From positions 81,840,061 to 81,904,060 of the forward strand of contig NW_026262734.1 in assembly GCF_021869535.1 (NCBI RefSeq): a stretch of DNA of 64,000 bases, given 5' to 3'. Both the position numbers and the translations under genes were made by a program. The DNA comes from Mytilus californianus. Taxonomy: Eukaryota > Mollusca > Bivalvia > Mytilida > Mytilidae. The notes beneath the pieces are model-generated. The model worked only from the letters and a program-made list of their open reading frames with translations. It was not told where the DNA came from and did not search any database. Below are positions 45,420 through 57,699 of this stretch, piece after piece. Position 1 is the stretch's first letter, and each line of letters begins with the position of its first letter.

Positions 45420-45770
45420 GTCAACTTTGCCCGCGGGAGTTAGAACCTGATTTTATTAGTAAATTCTTAAATTATCAATGTGCAATAACTGCACTACTGA
45501 TACCTTGGTCCTCCAAGAGTGGTAAGACTAGATTTTATATAAAAAAAATGAAAATAAGACTTTATACGTCTATAACACTTTTCTGGATTAACCACCATCG
45601 GGAATTTTTAAACATTTGAAAGCCAGAATAAAAGAAATAAGTAGAAATGTTAAGAGCTATATGAACAAAAAGGACATACAAAATAATATCCAAATTCTTC
45701 TGTGGTAAACTTTACCTGCGGGAGTTTTAACCTTAGTTTCAAAACTTTCTACATGTTATAAGTTAGTCAA
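45420..45770. repeat. Family F repeat, diverged
   Basis: Contains AAGGTCAACTTTGCCCGCGG, CTTTTCTGGATTAACCACC and a second AACTTTACCTGCGGGAGTTT block, the same set of motifs as at 10960-11150. Confidence 0.5.
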
Positions 45771-46279
45771 CATTGAATTCGGTTATTTACATTATTTTTT
45801 AAATTACGAGGTACATAGTCTATGCTTTTCAATAGAGCCATGAGTTAAATATTGTTCCAACTGTCTATAATTGTAATGAATTAAGCGATTTGTTTATAAT
45901 GTCTTATTGGTTGGATTCTATGTTTTGTAGGTTTTTGAGTGTTTTTGTCTTTACAAAACAGCAGCTAAAATATTATGAAAAAGAACATAATTCGTACGGC
46001 AGTAAACATGTTAAACGTTACATGAAGAAGCGTTCATTGCGTTGTCCCATTGTTTAGTTGTGGGTGTTAATCTTTAATTTTGCGATGGAACAAAGGATTT
46101 CTAGTGGTAAAGTTGAAGGTACCGCTTCCAAGGATTTATGTACGCCATTATAATTTGGTAAACATGTATGGTATATATTTATCTCAGATGACCAGGGATG
46201 TGTTCCAATAGTCGTAGCCACAATCCAGAACTCTTTCCTCGTATGAAGACATCAAAGAATGAAACTAATCACCGATTTG

Positions 46280-46500
46280 TACTTATCATGAGCAACTTGA
46301 CAGTTTGCGGAGGTGTTCGTGTTGATCATTCTTAAGTTCATTATGTTTTGTAGACTTTTGTTTATCTGTTCGTCGTTGTTTGCTTTTTGTCGGTTTCTTT
46401 TTGATTTTGCATTTCAATTGTCTCTTCATTATCCTCGGTCCCCTTTTCCATTGCATTAGTACAATGTACAATTGCAACTTTTTGTATAAGGTGGGGTCTA
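46280..46500 (+). repeat. Possible diverged Penelope-like tail
   Basis: The order GAGCAACTTGACAG, GGTGTTCGTGTTGATCATTC, TTATCTGTTCGTCG, TTTTGATTTTGCATTTCA loosely follows the tail of the elements at 2865-3165 and 42300-42637. Weak similarity. Confidence 0.3.
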
Positions 46501-48860
46501 ATTTGCTCAGGGTACTTGTACATTTAATTTTTGATAATTAAAGTTGTCTGTTTTTATCACAGAAATGTAATTGAAATTATTTACATTTGAAATTAGCAAC
46601 TTGACAGGTATAAACTTAAATACATCATTTTCTTCATTGAACAAATTTCAATATTTATTTGAGTGTCAGTCTCTTATTGTTAAAAACATAAGACATAAGT
46701 TTACTCAAGAATATTACTATAGATATCCATATATTGAGAAAATATAAGAACTGATTTCATTTTGCAGTATTAAAGTAAAGAAGAACTTTTCACTTTTTAT
46801 AAATAAAATAGTTATAATATTATACATGTTATAGTCTCATTTATATAATTATTTAGATAATGTTCTGTAGTTGCAACCATAGTTATTATTGTGTATTTTA
46901 CCTCTTGTTACACATGTATATCTGCATGAGTGTTTCTAAATAAAGTATGTGTTGACTTGTAGAACTTATCCAGATTTGCTTTTTATAAGATAATCTTTGA
47001 ACTTAGAACTACATTTTCCAAAATATATCCACTACTATATAATGTATAAGTTTGTTTTATTTGAATATAAGAATTGCATCCACTGCGATGGAATGAATGC
47101 TGATTTTTCACAGTAGTAAGAAGTTGAATTTATAATATGAATATATCTTTAAATATTCGCCGGGATGTTTGTTTTATCCAATATAACACTAGTGTAATAT
47201 ATTATTTTTTTAAAGCTTGTAGTCTGAATTCAAGATTGGAAGAGGGAAAAGTAAGCTAAAAAATTCGATGCTACTTTAAGATATGATTTAAACTTTGCAT
47301 ATAGCATGTGTGCAGAATGATTCATAGTCTGCGTGTATCAATAAAAGAGTAAAATATTATTAATATTGAAATAGGTTTTATCATGTACGTTATTACTTTG
47401 CCTCAACAAGTCAAGGAATAAGTATTATTGTACATGTTGTATTACCATTGGTGTATATATGCGAGTTCAGAGCCAAATATCAGTAACTATTCCAATAAAA
47501 ATTATGTTAATGTGTACTGATTTTGTGTCATGGATAGATACCCCATATCCTTTGTTTTTCTATTATGTAGGTATATCTTAAGGACCCAGCAGATTTGAAT
47601 GTATTAACTTAATTTGGTTACGGTTTTAGTTCAAAAAATTATTGTTCATTTTTTTATCTGATTTTATGTAGCCTGTAGTTCTAAGTAATAGAATACTATA
47701 AACTTGCAGAAATATATATTTTGGAAAGTAGATCAATATCTAACAAAAAATACGTTACCGTGACCTGTATTTAGCGATCGTCAACTTTTGTTTTAAGGTT
47801 TTTGTCGGAGTAAAATTTACAGTTACTGAAAGTAACAAGATCGTCTTTACCATGTTTACATGCGTAAAGAAAGAGTTCAGCATATAGAAAAAGTATGTCA
47901 TTTAAACCTTATTTATGCTTCATCGACCTTGGTTTCGTTTGAAGTTTTACCTCATACTAGTATATCGGTACTTAAAAGTTCCAGGTGAAATATTTTGAAA
48001 TATAAGATTTTTTTTAATTTTATATTGCATTGTCTCCATGTTTTTTTATTATGTAAACTTGTACACCTTGAGTAGTATTTTATTCCATTTATTATACTTA
48101 TTTGTTTTGAATTTTACGACTGTTCACTTAATCTCAGATTTTTCACGTTGTATTGTTTTTTTTTTGTTTGTTTTTTTTTTTAAACATTAAGATATTTATT
48201 TAAGTTGTGTTTAAAGAGTACAAATGGTATCAACTTGCAAATAAAGTCAGATGGAAGTTAAAGTGATAACAGTATTCCAAACGGTTAACATACATTGGTT
48301 TCCAAAATATAATGTGTATGTACAATCAAAGACATCAAAAAGAAGAATAAGTAGACAAAACCATTGATAACAGTTTTAATTCTAATGCTGTCCAATTAAT
48401 ATGCTAGTAAACCATATTTCCTTCGTCTCTATTTGATTGGCTGAATAATACATGTATTATTTATGTTACGAATACTTCTAAAAAAAACGTCTGAAACATT
48501 TTCAGTGTAGTGTTCAAATTCATTCATTTTCATCAATTTCTTATACCCTGGAAAGAGGCCATATATCGTATAGCCTTTGTTTGGGGATTTCATTGACTGC
48601 ACATAAAGAAGTTTAGTGTCATTCACGAGCAAGAATTATACTGTGTGTTGTGAAGAATATTGTAGTGTTTTATTAAAAATTATCACCTCTCGTTTACATA
48701 TTTATATGTTGGACACATTTATTCATGGTGTTGTTTGTTTATCTTAATAGTTATTGTATTCAAAACAAACTATAACCATGATAACTTTGATCTGTTTTTG
48801 TAATCTAGTTTAGATTATTAAAAATGTATATTTATCTACGTTTCCTTAGTTGCTAACATC
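46501..48860. other. No gene seen
   Basis: Very AT-rich; no coding or repeat feature I can support. Confidence 0.45.
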
Positions 48861-48864
48861 TACG

Positions 48865-48989
48865 TCATTTTGTCTCCAGTGGATACATGTAGTTTTCTTT
48901 TTGACAATCATTCCACATCTCCTTATATTCTCTGACATCAGTGTTACAACAGCATCCGTCAGTATCATAAAATCTTGCCCTGAGTGATC
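48865..48989 (-). CDS. Candidate terminal exon downstream of the EGF-like membrane gene
   Basis: After an acceptor-like ATATGCTAG, 40 codons read SLRARFYDTDGCCCNTD, then REYKEMWNDCQKENYMYPLE, and end at TGA (48865-48867). The exon needs one preceding base. A weak donor (CAA|GTATTT) in the open frame downstream of the membrane exon supplies exactly that phase, giving an Arg codon at the join. The NYMYPLE end recalls tyrosine-containing tails of MEGF-like receptors. It may equally belong to another gene or be chance; not recognised as a named family. Confidence 0.3.
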
Positions 48990-49446
48990 CTAGCATATTT
49001 CCAAAACATACAAAAACGAAGGAAAAAAATCTACATCAGAAGTGACTACTACTTACTGTCAAACTCTTGAGTGGAACTGCAATTACACACAATTCAAAGA
49101 GCATAGTTGGCAAAAATATAAGTAATATTCTCAAATATCAAAAAAGGTTATTTCGTATAATTAACGATGAGACAAAAAAAGATGAGAAAGTCATTGCACG
49201 TCTATAGTTGCAACAAGAGTACACACACTAAAATGTCTCGCCTGCCTTACTTACTAGTATCATGATTAAATATCTGAAATGCGAAAGTTTTAATACAAGA
49301 GAAAACGAGTCATTATCTTTTATCAAGTTAGGGCTGCAAATACTTGTCACTTCTATCCCTCCCAATACGCTATAGTCGATTGTTCCGTAAAGGTAGTGAT
49401 GAATATCCAAAATAGTTCCAGCTTTTTGAATTTTGCCTTTGGTGTT

Positions 49447-49577
49447 TCAGGTTCTTCTTAATATTTCCATAAGGTTGCGGTTATTCAAATAGTACAAAAT
49501 TCCTAATATTACAAATAAAATCATAATGCCAGTTGATGCTCCTAGATAGGAAACTAGTAGTTCCGTCTGTGATAATC
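49447..49577 (-). CDS. Membrane gene exon: transmembrane helix and tail
   Basis: The acceptor TCATATTTTCAG opens RLSQTELLVSYLGAS, then about 20 hydrophobic residues and NNRNLMEILRRT before TGA (49447-49449). The same frame stays open for 72 further codons to 49228, including HHYLYGTIDYSVL. Confidence 0.75.
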
Positions 49578-52500
49578 CTGAAAATATGATTTATTCGTAA
49601 TAATTCATCTAAATTCTAATTTATTTTCTTTTTCATAATAAACTAACTTTCGAACGACATAGAAAGTCGAAAAATTAATTTATAATGTTTCCATTTAGAA
49701 AAAAAAGAGACTAAAACGGTAAACAAAAACTGATAGGGAAATAAAGGCGTGTATAGTTGTGTCATCCAGTATTCATTCATTGTATGTACTGTCGAAAAAT
49801 AAGACGTAACAACAACAAACAACAACCACCAAAACACTACACATTACACAAATACTGGGAGACAACTAATAAACTACACAAATACTGGGAGACAACTAAT
49901 AAACGCATCATAGATACCAGCTGAGTTTAAATTTCATACGTCAGACACAAGTTTCGTCTATAAATGACTTGTCAGTGACGCTCGAATAAAAAAAAGGCCC
50001 AATAAAGTACGAAGTTGAATAGCATTGAGGACCCAAAGCTGCTCTTGAAGTATTTACTGTGATGCTACACTATGGCACCATCGTGTTGCTCGTTAGTCAA
50101 ACAAGCGATTTAAAGAGGAATTCAGTTGTCATATCATAAAGGAAGAAATGATGTCGTAATTATGGCAACGACAAGTGGATCATTTGACACAGATAGCGAT
50201 CAACCAAATCATGATGGCATCCATAAATATTCGAAGAGACGACCTCAAAATAGCTATTAAGCAACAAGAGTTACATATCTCCTTGAAATAACCAGCCAAG
50301 GGACCAGTGCTTCGATTCTAGAATGAACATATTGATATTGTCTTTATCAAAATTATGATTTTCAAATTTGAGAAATTATTTTAAATGTATGTATCATATA
50401 TATCATTTATTAATTATCCAAGTCTGATTTTACTTTTGGTCCCTTTCTGTTTTATCAGCTCTTCAACGTTTGTATTAGGTATTTGAGTTTCATATAGTTT
50501 GTCCTGGATCACAATTGAAGAGACATAAGTCGATAGTCTAAATGCGCATCTGATGCAGTAAAACTGGAACCGTAAATGTTATAACAAGCATCATATGAAT
50601 ATCCAAATAGAACAAAACACTTGGTTGCATTAAGGCTTTCATTTCATTAATAACATTTTGGTAAACAGCACTTACTGGTTTTCTGTTCCACTGACCCTGT
50701 CTCTTCTGTTCGACTTGGTAAATGAACTGAAATGAAAGGAACACAAAAATGTACCAATATAAACCATGCTGTGATATAGGCGTGGAGGCGTTAAATCGGA
50801 TGTCTCGTGTAGGGATGATGACACGGCCTCTACATGTAACAGAACTCTTTCAACAACTCTCTGTGCACTCAGAAGGGTGTCATGTTGCAATGCAATATTT
50901 GTCATCCCTATCTAATATAACTTCATTTTCAAGTGGTACTCCAAATGACTCGCTCTTCATTCTGGTCGACCCTACAGTTGCAGAAACTACTATTTGTTTG
51001 AACAGTTAATTGTTTCTAGTCCTGGCATTGCATAAAACAATTCCCTTTGGAGGTTAGGCAAAATACAATCAATCAATCAATCAATCAATTGATAACATTT
51101 TAACGGTGCAAATGTTACTACACCAGATGCACATTTCGACAAAATGTCTCTTCGGTGTTGCTCGGGGCCAAAATATTTGAAAACCTAAACCTTATTTCAA
51201 AAATAAAGTGCTGATAAACTAAAAATGACAAAAGTATAGCCAAGCCGGGAAAGTGATTAACTACATCTAGCCGTCATATTTGAAATCTATAAGTGTATTT
51301 TCAAGTGTGTCTATTGACATCTAGATGTGAATTTTGTATATATATATATTTTTATATATATTTAAAATCTATGTGTGGGTTACTTTTTACTGGATTGGCT
51401 TTGATTTACCAGAACCTTTCTTAAATCTGCTAGGTTACAGTAATACCCTTATTGGCCTACAGCTATACAATACAAACTTGAAACAGATGAAATATGACCG
51501 AAAGTAGCAAAGTTGACGGCGGATAAAATGTTGAGATTCTAATAAATTTACTGCCATTCAAATATTATAGGAATACAATCAATCTAAGTACTGAAAGAAG
51601 GTTGCACAGTTTTAGTCACAGCTGCTTTGTTGTTGTGCTCTCAAACATTTTTTACTTTAATGTCTTAGAGTCTTGGGCACTAAAATCAGTTTCAGAAGCA
51701 CACAATTGTACGAAAACTAAAATAGATGTAACTCCGTCTCTGCCACGCTACGTAAAGCAAACCCACCGCTGTTTCGGAGTTGGATAACTGTAGTTACTGC
51801 TGCTAGTTGAATATCAGTTGTTTAGAGTAACTCCCGCCAAGTTACCAATACTTCGGTACAAAAACGTTTTGTTGACAGATGTATTCAATGTGAAACTTAA
51901 TCGATATATTCTACTATCTTGCTTTTTGGTGTAGCTTTAAAACAATTATAATGTCAAAATTACCATCAATTTGTTCATATTTGTTACAGTAACGCTTTCT
52001 GTAGGAATGGTTTCGACTTTATATTTTAGTCCAGTTACGCTTTCTGTAGGAATAGTTTCGACATGTGTTGTACTTTTTTGTCAAAATCCATTTAAAAAAA
52101 ATTATATATCTTAGATACCATGCATGCTTATAATTTTGTACGCCAGACCCACGAATAAAAAATGTTAAAAGGTCAAATAAAGTACTTAGTTCAAAACGTT
52201 TAGGACCCAAAATGCCGAAAGAATTTAATTAAAGAAGGATAATTGTACATGAAATAACCATGCATGCTAAATTTGTTTATCTCGTGTTTTTTTTTTAATG
52301 AAAAGATAATTCATAAGTTCTTCATCATATAGACGGAACAGTTTATCAAGGACCCATAACCAATGTCTAATTGGTTAAATCAGGGAATTTGTAATAACAA
52401 AGTATAATAAAGGTATGGAACAAAGATTAAAAAAATCTATTTCAGAAAATAGTTGCGTTAAAACATTAAAAAAAACGTGAACTTATAGTTGTAGCATGTT

Positions 52501-54689
52501 AGTTCTTGGTAAAAGTCAAATTGTATAGTGATCCTTCAAACGGGAGAAGGTTTGATAAGACCCATTATTTTGCCCCTGAAATTGCAAAAATGACATACAA
52601 TGGTCAAAATTTCAAAATAAAGTTGATTTTATTGATAAATGAACAGAATTATAAACTTAATCTGGATGGCACTATGTTGTCATACACATGTCGAATTAGA
52701 TTTATATATGACCATCTTAAACATAGTTTTCGGACAAAAATATATTAGCTAGACGTGACCAATTGTTAAGAAAGCACATTCAAACATCAACATACGTGTA
52801 GTTGTAGTCTCTGCGTCTACACATCCTTTGACATGGTCACATCTGTAATTTAGAATAGAAATGTTATGGATAGTAAAGAACAAGTCCAGGAGGCTTTCCG
52901 TTGATAATACCAGTCTTATGTAAGGACATTTTCTCCGCTGAAATTTTCATTTATAATGCTATGAGGTTTGGTCCTATAATAATTAAGTAGAGATAAATTG
53001 TGTTATTTGGAAAAGATATGTACCTGTTGTACATGAAACAAATTATTATGTTCTAGGAAACAACTAATATCAAATATTTCTCTTTTTGTTGTACATGTTG
53101 TACTATAGCTGGAAAACTGTGATAAATCAATTGCCAAGTTTGAAAACCAACATTTGCATCAACTAGTAAGCAAATACAATCATCGATAGTTTTTGCAGCG
53201 TTTGAAAAAAGGAACAGAGTGAGAAAATTAGTAGGGAAATAAAAAAAGTCAAAAATGTTCTAAAAAACTCAATTGTGAAATTGGTCAAGTAAAACAATCT
53301 CTCAAAAATTTGGAGAATTGTATCTGCTGAGTGTAAGATAGAAGTGCCTGCATCCCTCATGCTGATCATAAAATGTATAAAGGTCTATGTAAAGTGACAA
53401 TCGAAAAGAATAGAACGGGATTGCGACGGTGATATGTGGATATTCGATTGCGTTCCTGCAACTAAGAGCCAAAAGGTCGATATGTAATATGCTTAATGTT
53501 ACAAACGTTTTAGATGTCCTTTGAGTGAATTAAGTAATAGCAGTAACAGTATCAGTTAATAGGATGACCAAGTTGAAAATCGGCTGAAGCTTGAGTTTCA
53601 ACTCTCTCAGGCAAAGTTGTCCTTAGGCGGTTATTAGCTATTCCTTGTATGCCATGTTCGGTGATTTAGCTTCAAAGTTTTGTATTTGAGCGTTCCTGGA
53701 AACTCTTCAGTTGCAACATATTCATACAGTTTTATTCTAATTTAATACCCAGTTCTCAAATGAAAGTTCATTTTTTTAATCATATTACCGGCAATATGAA
53801 AATAGTTTCCACATGATTTATTAAATAATTGTAATTGGCTTTAAACAAGATTTCAGTAACTGCCAGTACTCTTAGATCGGTACTTTTTGTCTCTTAAGTC
53901 TTTTTATTAGTTATTTATTTTTTTATCTTTTTGTCGATCTGATGAGTAAAGCCTGTTTTAACCTTTGTTTACAGTTTGTTTATGGTGTGTTGTTACATCA
54001 CTGTCCCAGACTATAGGAGGATTGAGCGCTTGCAAACATGATAAGACCCGCAACATTCTGTATGTGCCTGCCCCTAGTCAGGAGCCCATAGAAAGATATT
54101 CCTCCAAATTATTTTTTTTGATTTTCTAACATCACTTTAGTTGACACCAACATTTTTTTCAGTTTCACAAAAATCTGTACCGTCGGAAAACAATTTATAA
54201 TAAGAACGATGTCTATATCTTAATTTTCGTTGAAAACTTCCCAATTTTCATAAAAATCATAAAATCATTTTGGCATAGCATATTATACCTATAAACCAGT
54301 TTTCGTTGAAATCCACATTAAAATAATTATTCAGAAAAACTGGGTAAAATTTCATCGGCGTACAATCCTTATCTCTGGATCTTTTGCGTTTACAATAATT
54401 TTTTACGGGCATACATGTACAGACAAACAAACAGAAAGACGAATGGACAAAGTGAAAAAAATATAGGGCTCCCGCAACCTTGATGCGGGGCTTTTAAGGA
54501 GATGTCGTATGACTGTAAATGAGACAACTATCTATTACTATTCTAGTTTAAACTCTTATCATGGATATAATCAAACTCACCTCTGGGAATCATTGCAATA
54601 ACATGCAAACCAGCATCCGTCACCGTATAAATCAATTGGACATGGTTCACAAACTTTGCCATTTTTTGACGTGAATCCAGGTTTGCACC
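49447..54689 (-). CDS. EGF/MEGF-like single-pass membrane protein, C-terminal four exons
   Basis: Four small minus-strand exons chain by phase: 54581-54689, 52796-52842, 50676-50726 and 49447-49577. Together they encode an EGF-like Cys-rich module (CKPGFTSKNGKVC, EPCPIDLYGDGCW, ACYCNDSQRC), a DHVKGCVD end, a Thr/Ser/Glu-rich stalk (ETTTTLHLPSRTEETGS), a hydrophobic helix (LGASTGIMILFVILGILYY) and a short basic tail (LNNRNLMEILRRT) ending at TGA. Every border is AG/GT with correct phase (1, 2, 1, 1 bases split), which is hard to explain by chance. The 5' exons with signal peptide and further EGF repeats were not found and may lie beyond the window. The family acts at the cell surface in adhesion or engulfment; this member's ligand is unknown. 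Confidence 0.75.
49845..49904. repeat. Perfect 30-bp tandem duplication
   Basis: TACACAAATACTGGGAGACA plus ACTAATAAAC repeated twice without gap inside an intron of the membrane gene. Confidence 0.95.
50450..50580 (+). repeat. Dispersed repeat module (D-type)
   Basis: Contains CTCTTCAACGTTTGTATTAG, ATTGAAGAGACATAAGTCGA and AAATGCGCATCTGATGCAG. Related motifs occur inverted at 51085-51210, inside family C units and in the front part of family G. It lies in the last introns of the membrane gene. Confidence 0.5.
50676..50726 (-). CDS. Membrane gene exon: stalk
   Basis: A 51-base exon between CATTTCAG and GTAAGTGCTG encoding a hydrophilic HLPSRTEETGSVEQKT linker, phase 1 on both sides. Confidence 0.7.
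50745..51090 (+). repeat. Possible retroposon end with (CAAT)n tail
   Basis: An 86-residue open frame (50749-51009) with no recognised domain is followed by GGAGGTTAGGCAAAATA and a (CAAT)n run at about 51066-51090. The simple-repeat tail suggests a LINE/SINE 3' end. Intronic to the membrane gene. Confidence 0.3.
51085..51210 (-). repeat. Dispersed repeat module (D-type), inverted
   Basis: CCAGATGCACATTTCGACAA, AATGTCTCTTCGGTGTTGCT and CGGGGCCAAAATATTTGAAA, the inverse of the 50450-50580 module. Confidence 0.55.
51987..52065. repeat. ~45-bp tandem duplication
   Basis: AACGCTTTCTGTAGGAATGG and TACGCTTTCTGTAGGAATAG, both followed by TTTCGAC, start about 45 bases apart. Confidence 0.85.
52796..52842 (-). 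CDS. Membrane gene exon: end of Cys module
   Basis: A 47-base exon between TAAATTACAG and GTATGTTG. It completes Arg from the previous exon and encodes CDHVKGCVDAETTTT, closing the Cys-rich module. Confidence 0.7.
54000..54095 (+). mobile_element. Family B head fragment
   Basis: ACATTCTGTATGTGCCTGCC and CCTAGTCAGGAGCCCATAG match the head of the copy at 281-330; the rest of the element is missing. Confidence 0.6.
54581..54689 (-). CDS. Membrane gene exon: EGF-like module
   Basis: Acceptor AAAAATTTCAG and donor AG|GTGAGTTT. The 109-base exon encodes 35 full codons with seven Cys in EGF/laminin-like spacing (C-x11-C-x2-C-x8-C-x3-C-x-C pattern plus the next-exon Cys). Confidence 0.8.
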
Positions 54690-54904
54690 CTGAAATTTTT
54701 TATTATTTAAACACGTCCAAAAAAGTGTGCTTGGGTTATATATACATGTTATGGTGTGTGTGATATATTTTTGTCCTTAATATTAAGTATTTGAAATGAA
54801 ATGAAGACACCACAAAAAGTTATAATTCTGTTTAAATAGGTTCAAATGTTGACTGCTCAAATTAAAAGAGATGTGCAAATATAATGTTTTAGTCACTATT
54901 TGAT

Positions 54905-55325
54905 TACACTACCAAGAATTTACCCACGTTTTTTTGGTACATTTCTACCCTCGTACATATCAGTACTGTTCGGCAAGACTAAAAACTTGTAATGTTATAC
55001 TTTCTATTATTTCAGTACTGTTCATTATTATACAATAACTGTACCGTAACTAATTCTATAAATTCAGTACTGTTTTTTTCAGTACTGATTTCGTCAGTAC
55101 TGTTTCAGTACTGATTTTGACAGTACTGTTTCAGTACTGATTTTGTCAGTATTGTTTCAGTACTGATTTTGTCAGTACTAGTTCAGTACTGACTTCGTCA
55201 GTAATGTTTCAGTACTGATTTTGTCAGTAATGTTTCTGTACTGATTTTGTCAGTAATGTTTCAGTACTTAATTTGTCAGTATTGTAATTGTACCGATTTT
55301 ATTAGTACTATTATTGTACTGATGT
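54905..55325 (-). mobile_element. CAGTACTG-rich element, copy 2 (inverted)
   Basis: The flank (54905-54995: TACACTACCAAGAATTTACC, GTACATTTCTACCCTCGTAC, CTTGTAATGT) is the inverse complement of the flank at 21557-21648. It is followed by an array of about 20 CAGTACTG or near-match palindromes to 55325, mostly in 26-base pairs of the type TTTCAGTACTGATTTTGT. Confidence 0.85.
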
Positions 55326-55329
55326 TTGT

Positions 55330-57230
55330 CATTTACTTTTTTAATAAATACTTACTTTTTAGTGCGCACCTTATCCATATATATCAAAAATAGTTGTTTC
55401 TTTAGGTATAGCTGTAGCAGTCGATTTGGTGTGGTTTATCTTTTTAATCTGAATGCATTTTGTTTCAAAAAATATTGGGAATTGAAAACTTATAAACTAA
55501 GTAAGTATAGTATGGTATATTGTGACATGTTGATGACTCTTTTTTATTTTTTTTATATTTTGTATCTTGTGTAGACATCGCTGATTCAGTGTTGACCTCT
55601 ATCATTAGAGAAATTTTGACACATGTGCATCTGAGTACAATTGGTATCCAAAAATAGGTTGGATAATTCCGTGACTATATTATTATAATCCTTGTTTAGC
55701 TGGCTACATATAAAAACTTATGGTTTTTCTCTTCGACTATATCACTCTGCTGAGCAGGACTTTTTAGCGACGTGAAAATGACTGAGGAAAAGTATCAAGC
55801 TTACTTTCGTCTATCAAAAAACTATTGAAGTGAAGGGAAAAACAACAAAAATGAAGCAAGATAAGCAGTTTATCGGATTTTCTCTAGGGAATTCTTTACC
55901 CTTTAGAAGCACATGAATTCATTCCCGGTTTTTAGTCGAGTTGGTGTTGTTTCTTTTTATGTATTTTAACTGTTGCTGCAAATGCACTTTGGTTTTATGA
56001 GTCTTTGTTTACTCCTTGATTTTGATTGCGACTGTCTTTCTGTGTTTAAAAAAAAATACGCAATCGACACCAGAGAGATTTACATTGTGGTTCGAGGCTG
56101 ATATTTTACAATATCAATGTGTATAAAACCGCACAATTTATACATATATCTAACAAGATAAGAATCTTCAATACTGATCATTTTTGGTATTTTGCTATTG
56201 CTTAAAACATGTTGACTTTAATGATTCCATATGTTAATATGTTAGGCAATGTATTGTAATTAACATAAAACAATGTCTCATCTCCTTTTTTTTTATCATA
56301 ACTGGAATTTCTTTTATTTATCATAACAATTGTTTTAATATAATAATCTTTATTGTCAAATAAACATATGAAGTCTGTGACAAAAATGTCAATCATTTTC
56401 ATGCCGATAATTTGTAAAGTTTCAAATGATTTTTCTTTCATATTTTCCTTTCAGAGTAAGAATACTTGAAAAAACTGGGAGGATTATTATGAGAAAAATA
56501 AGATAATGCCTTTACCAAGTTAAGAATATGACGGTTGTTTTCCATTCGTTCTGCTATTTGATGTGCTTTAGCGTTTGGTTTTGCGAGATGTTTATGAAAT
56601 TTCCCCGCTTTTTAAAATTTTTCAGAGTTCAGTATTGTTGTAATCTACCTTTAGAAACATAGTTTGTAATCTTGATTTTTGGCAGCAGCAGACTTTATTT
56701 CATATGGATGTACCAGTGACATTTAAGTTTTTTTTTATTTATGTAAAAGCTGGCAAACATGGCGTATTCTTGCTATGTAGCAAGTTTTTGGTGAATTTGA
56801 AAACAATTTTTCATAAAATATTGCCTGCAAGCACCACTACATTTTTTTTATATAACGGAGGAATAAGATTTGCACATTTTAAATTATTTAAAGAATATTT
56901 CTGTTGATATATATATATATATTAAGTACAAAATATAGTTAAATTCAACAGAAACTTAGGATACAATTGTACTATATAACCCCTTGACTATTTTATGACC
57001 CTTGTAATTAAGGTTCATAAATAAAACAATCAAAGAAACACTTAATTTTGCTTGTATCATGTTTTATTGCTCTCCCCCCTTTGCCATCTTTTCTTTGGAA
57101 TGCTTTATAGAATGTCAGTTTCCTGGCTGGTGTCTTTTCCTCAATTCAGTCTCACATATGATGTCTTGTTACATGTAGATTGGTAATTCCAGAGGACTCC
57201 CTAGTTCTAATATGAGCTCATTACAAGCAT
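55330..57230. other. No gene confirmed
   Basis: Searched on the minus strand for earlier exons of the membrane gene without success. A (TA)n run lies near 56908-56922. Confidence 0.4.
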
Positions 57231-57237
57231 CCATCTT

Positions 57238-57387
57238 TTATGTTTTGGTACTTGTACGAAATTCAACGGAATTACATGGTTTATGATTAAATATTGTCTT
57301 TTCTGATGAATGCCATATTAAAATACATCCTTCTGTATATAGGTCTTTAATTTTCACATCGTACGTTCCCATTTCAGCGGCTGTCTT
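57238..57387 (-). CDS. Candidate small exon or micro-protein
   Basis: After an acceptor-like AACAGCATAG the frame reads KTAAE, then a Met at 57370-57372 and 43 more codons with TYDVKIKDLYTEGCILIW and FNHKPCNSVEFRTS, ending at TAA (57238-57240). Not recognised. The same frame beyond the stop still looks protein-like (MDACNELILELGSPLELP) but meets further stops. It may be a last exon, or a decayed gene. Confidence 0.25.
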   Translation of the reverse strand, partial: KTAAEMGTYDVKIKDLYTEGCILIWHSSEKTIFNHKPCNSVEFRTSTKT

Positions 57388-57646
57388 CTATGCTGTTAAT
57401 CATTCTGAGAATTTATTCCTAAATAAAAAAAGCAAAATATGATAATTAAATCCATCAACCTCGAAGTATTGGTGTTTGCCAGTGACAAATATTTCATGCA
57501 CATGTAGCTTTAACCATCAGTCTATTTATGTGCTCTTTATAATAATTATAACGTGTCAAAAGTTTGCAGTTGATGATTAAAATGGTGTAGAAAGTTTCTG
57601 CAAGTCATAAAAACATAAATAATTAGTTTCATGATATGTCTTCAAC

Positions 57647-57699
57647 TTAGTATTTTGCACCATCTCCAAAACCAGAGTGATCGCCTAGATCCAGCATGG
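57647..57699 (-). other. Candidate exon 2 of a minus-strand transcript
   Basis: Acceptor TTTTTTATTCAG is followed by CCATG and a 16-codon frame MLDLGDHSGFGDGAKY with stop at 57647-57649. If it is joined to the 58440 donor, another frame beginning at an ATG over the CRE also runs across the junction, so the coding frame is uncertain. Confidence 0.3.

Noticed and set aside
50672-50905. 77-residue minus-strand frame overlapping the stalk exon
   Set aside because: Only the last part (50676-50726) is supported as an exon by splice sites; the upstream part is intron.
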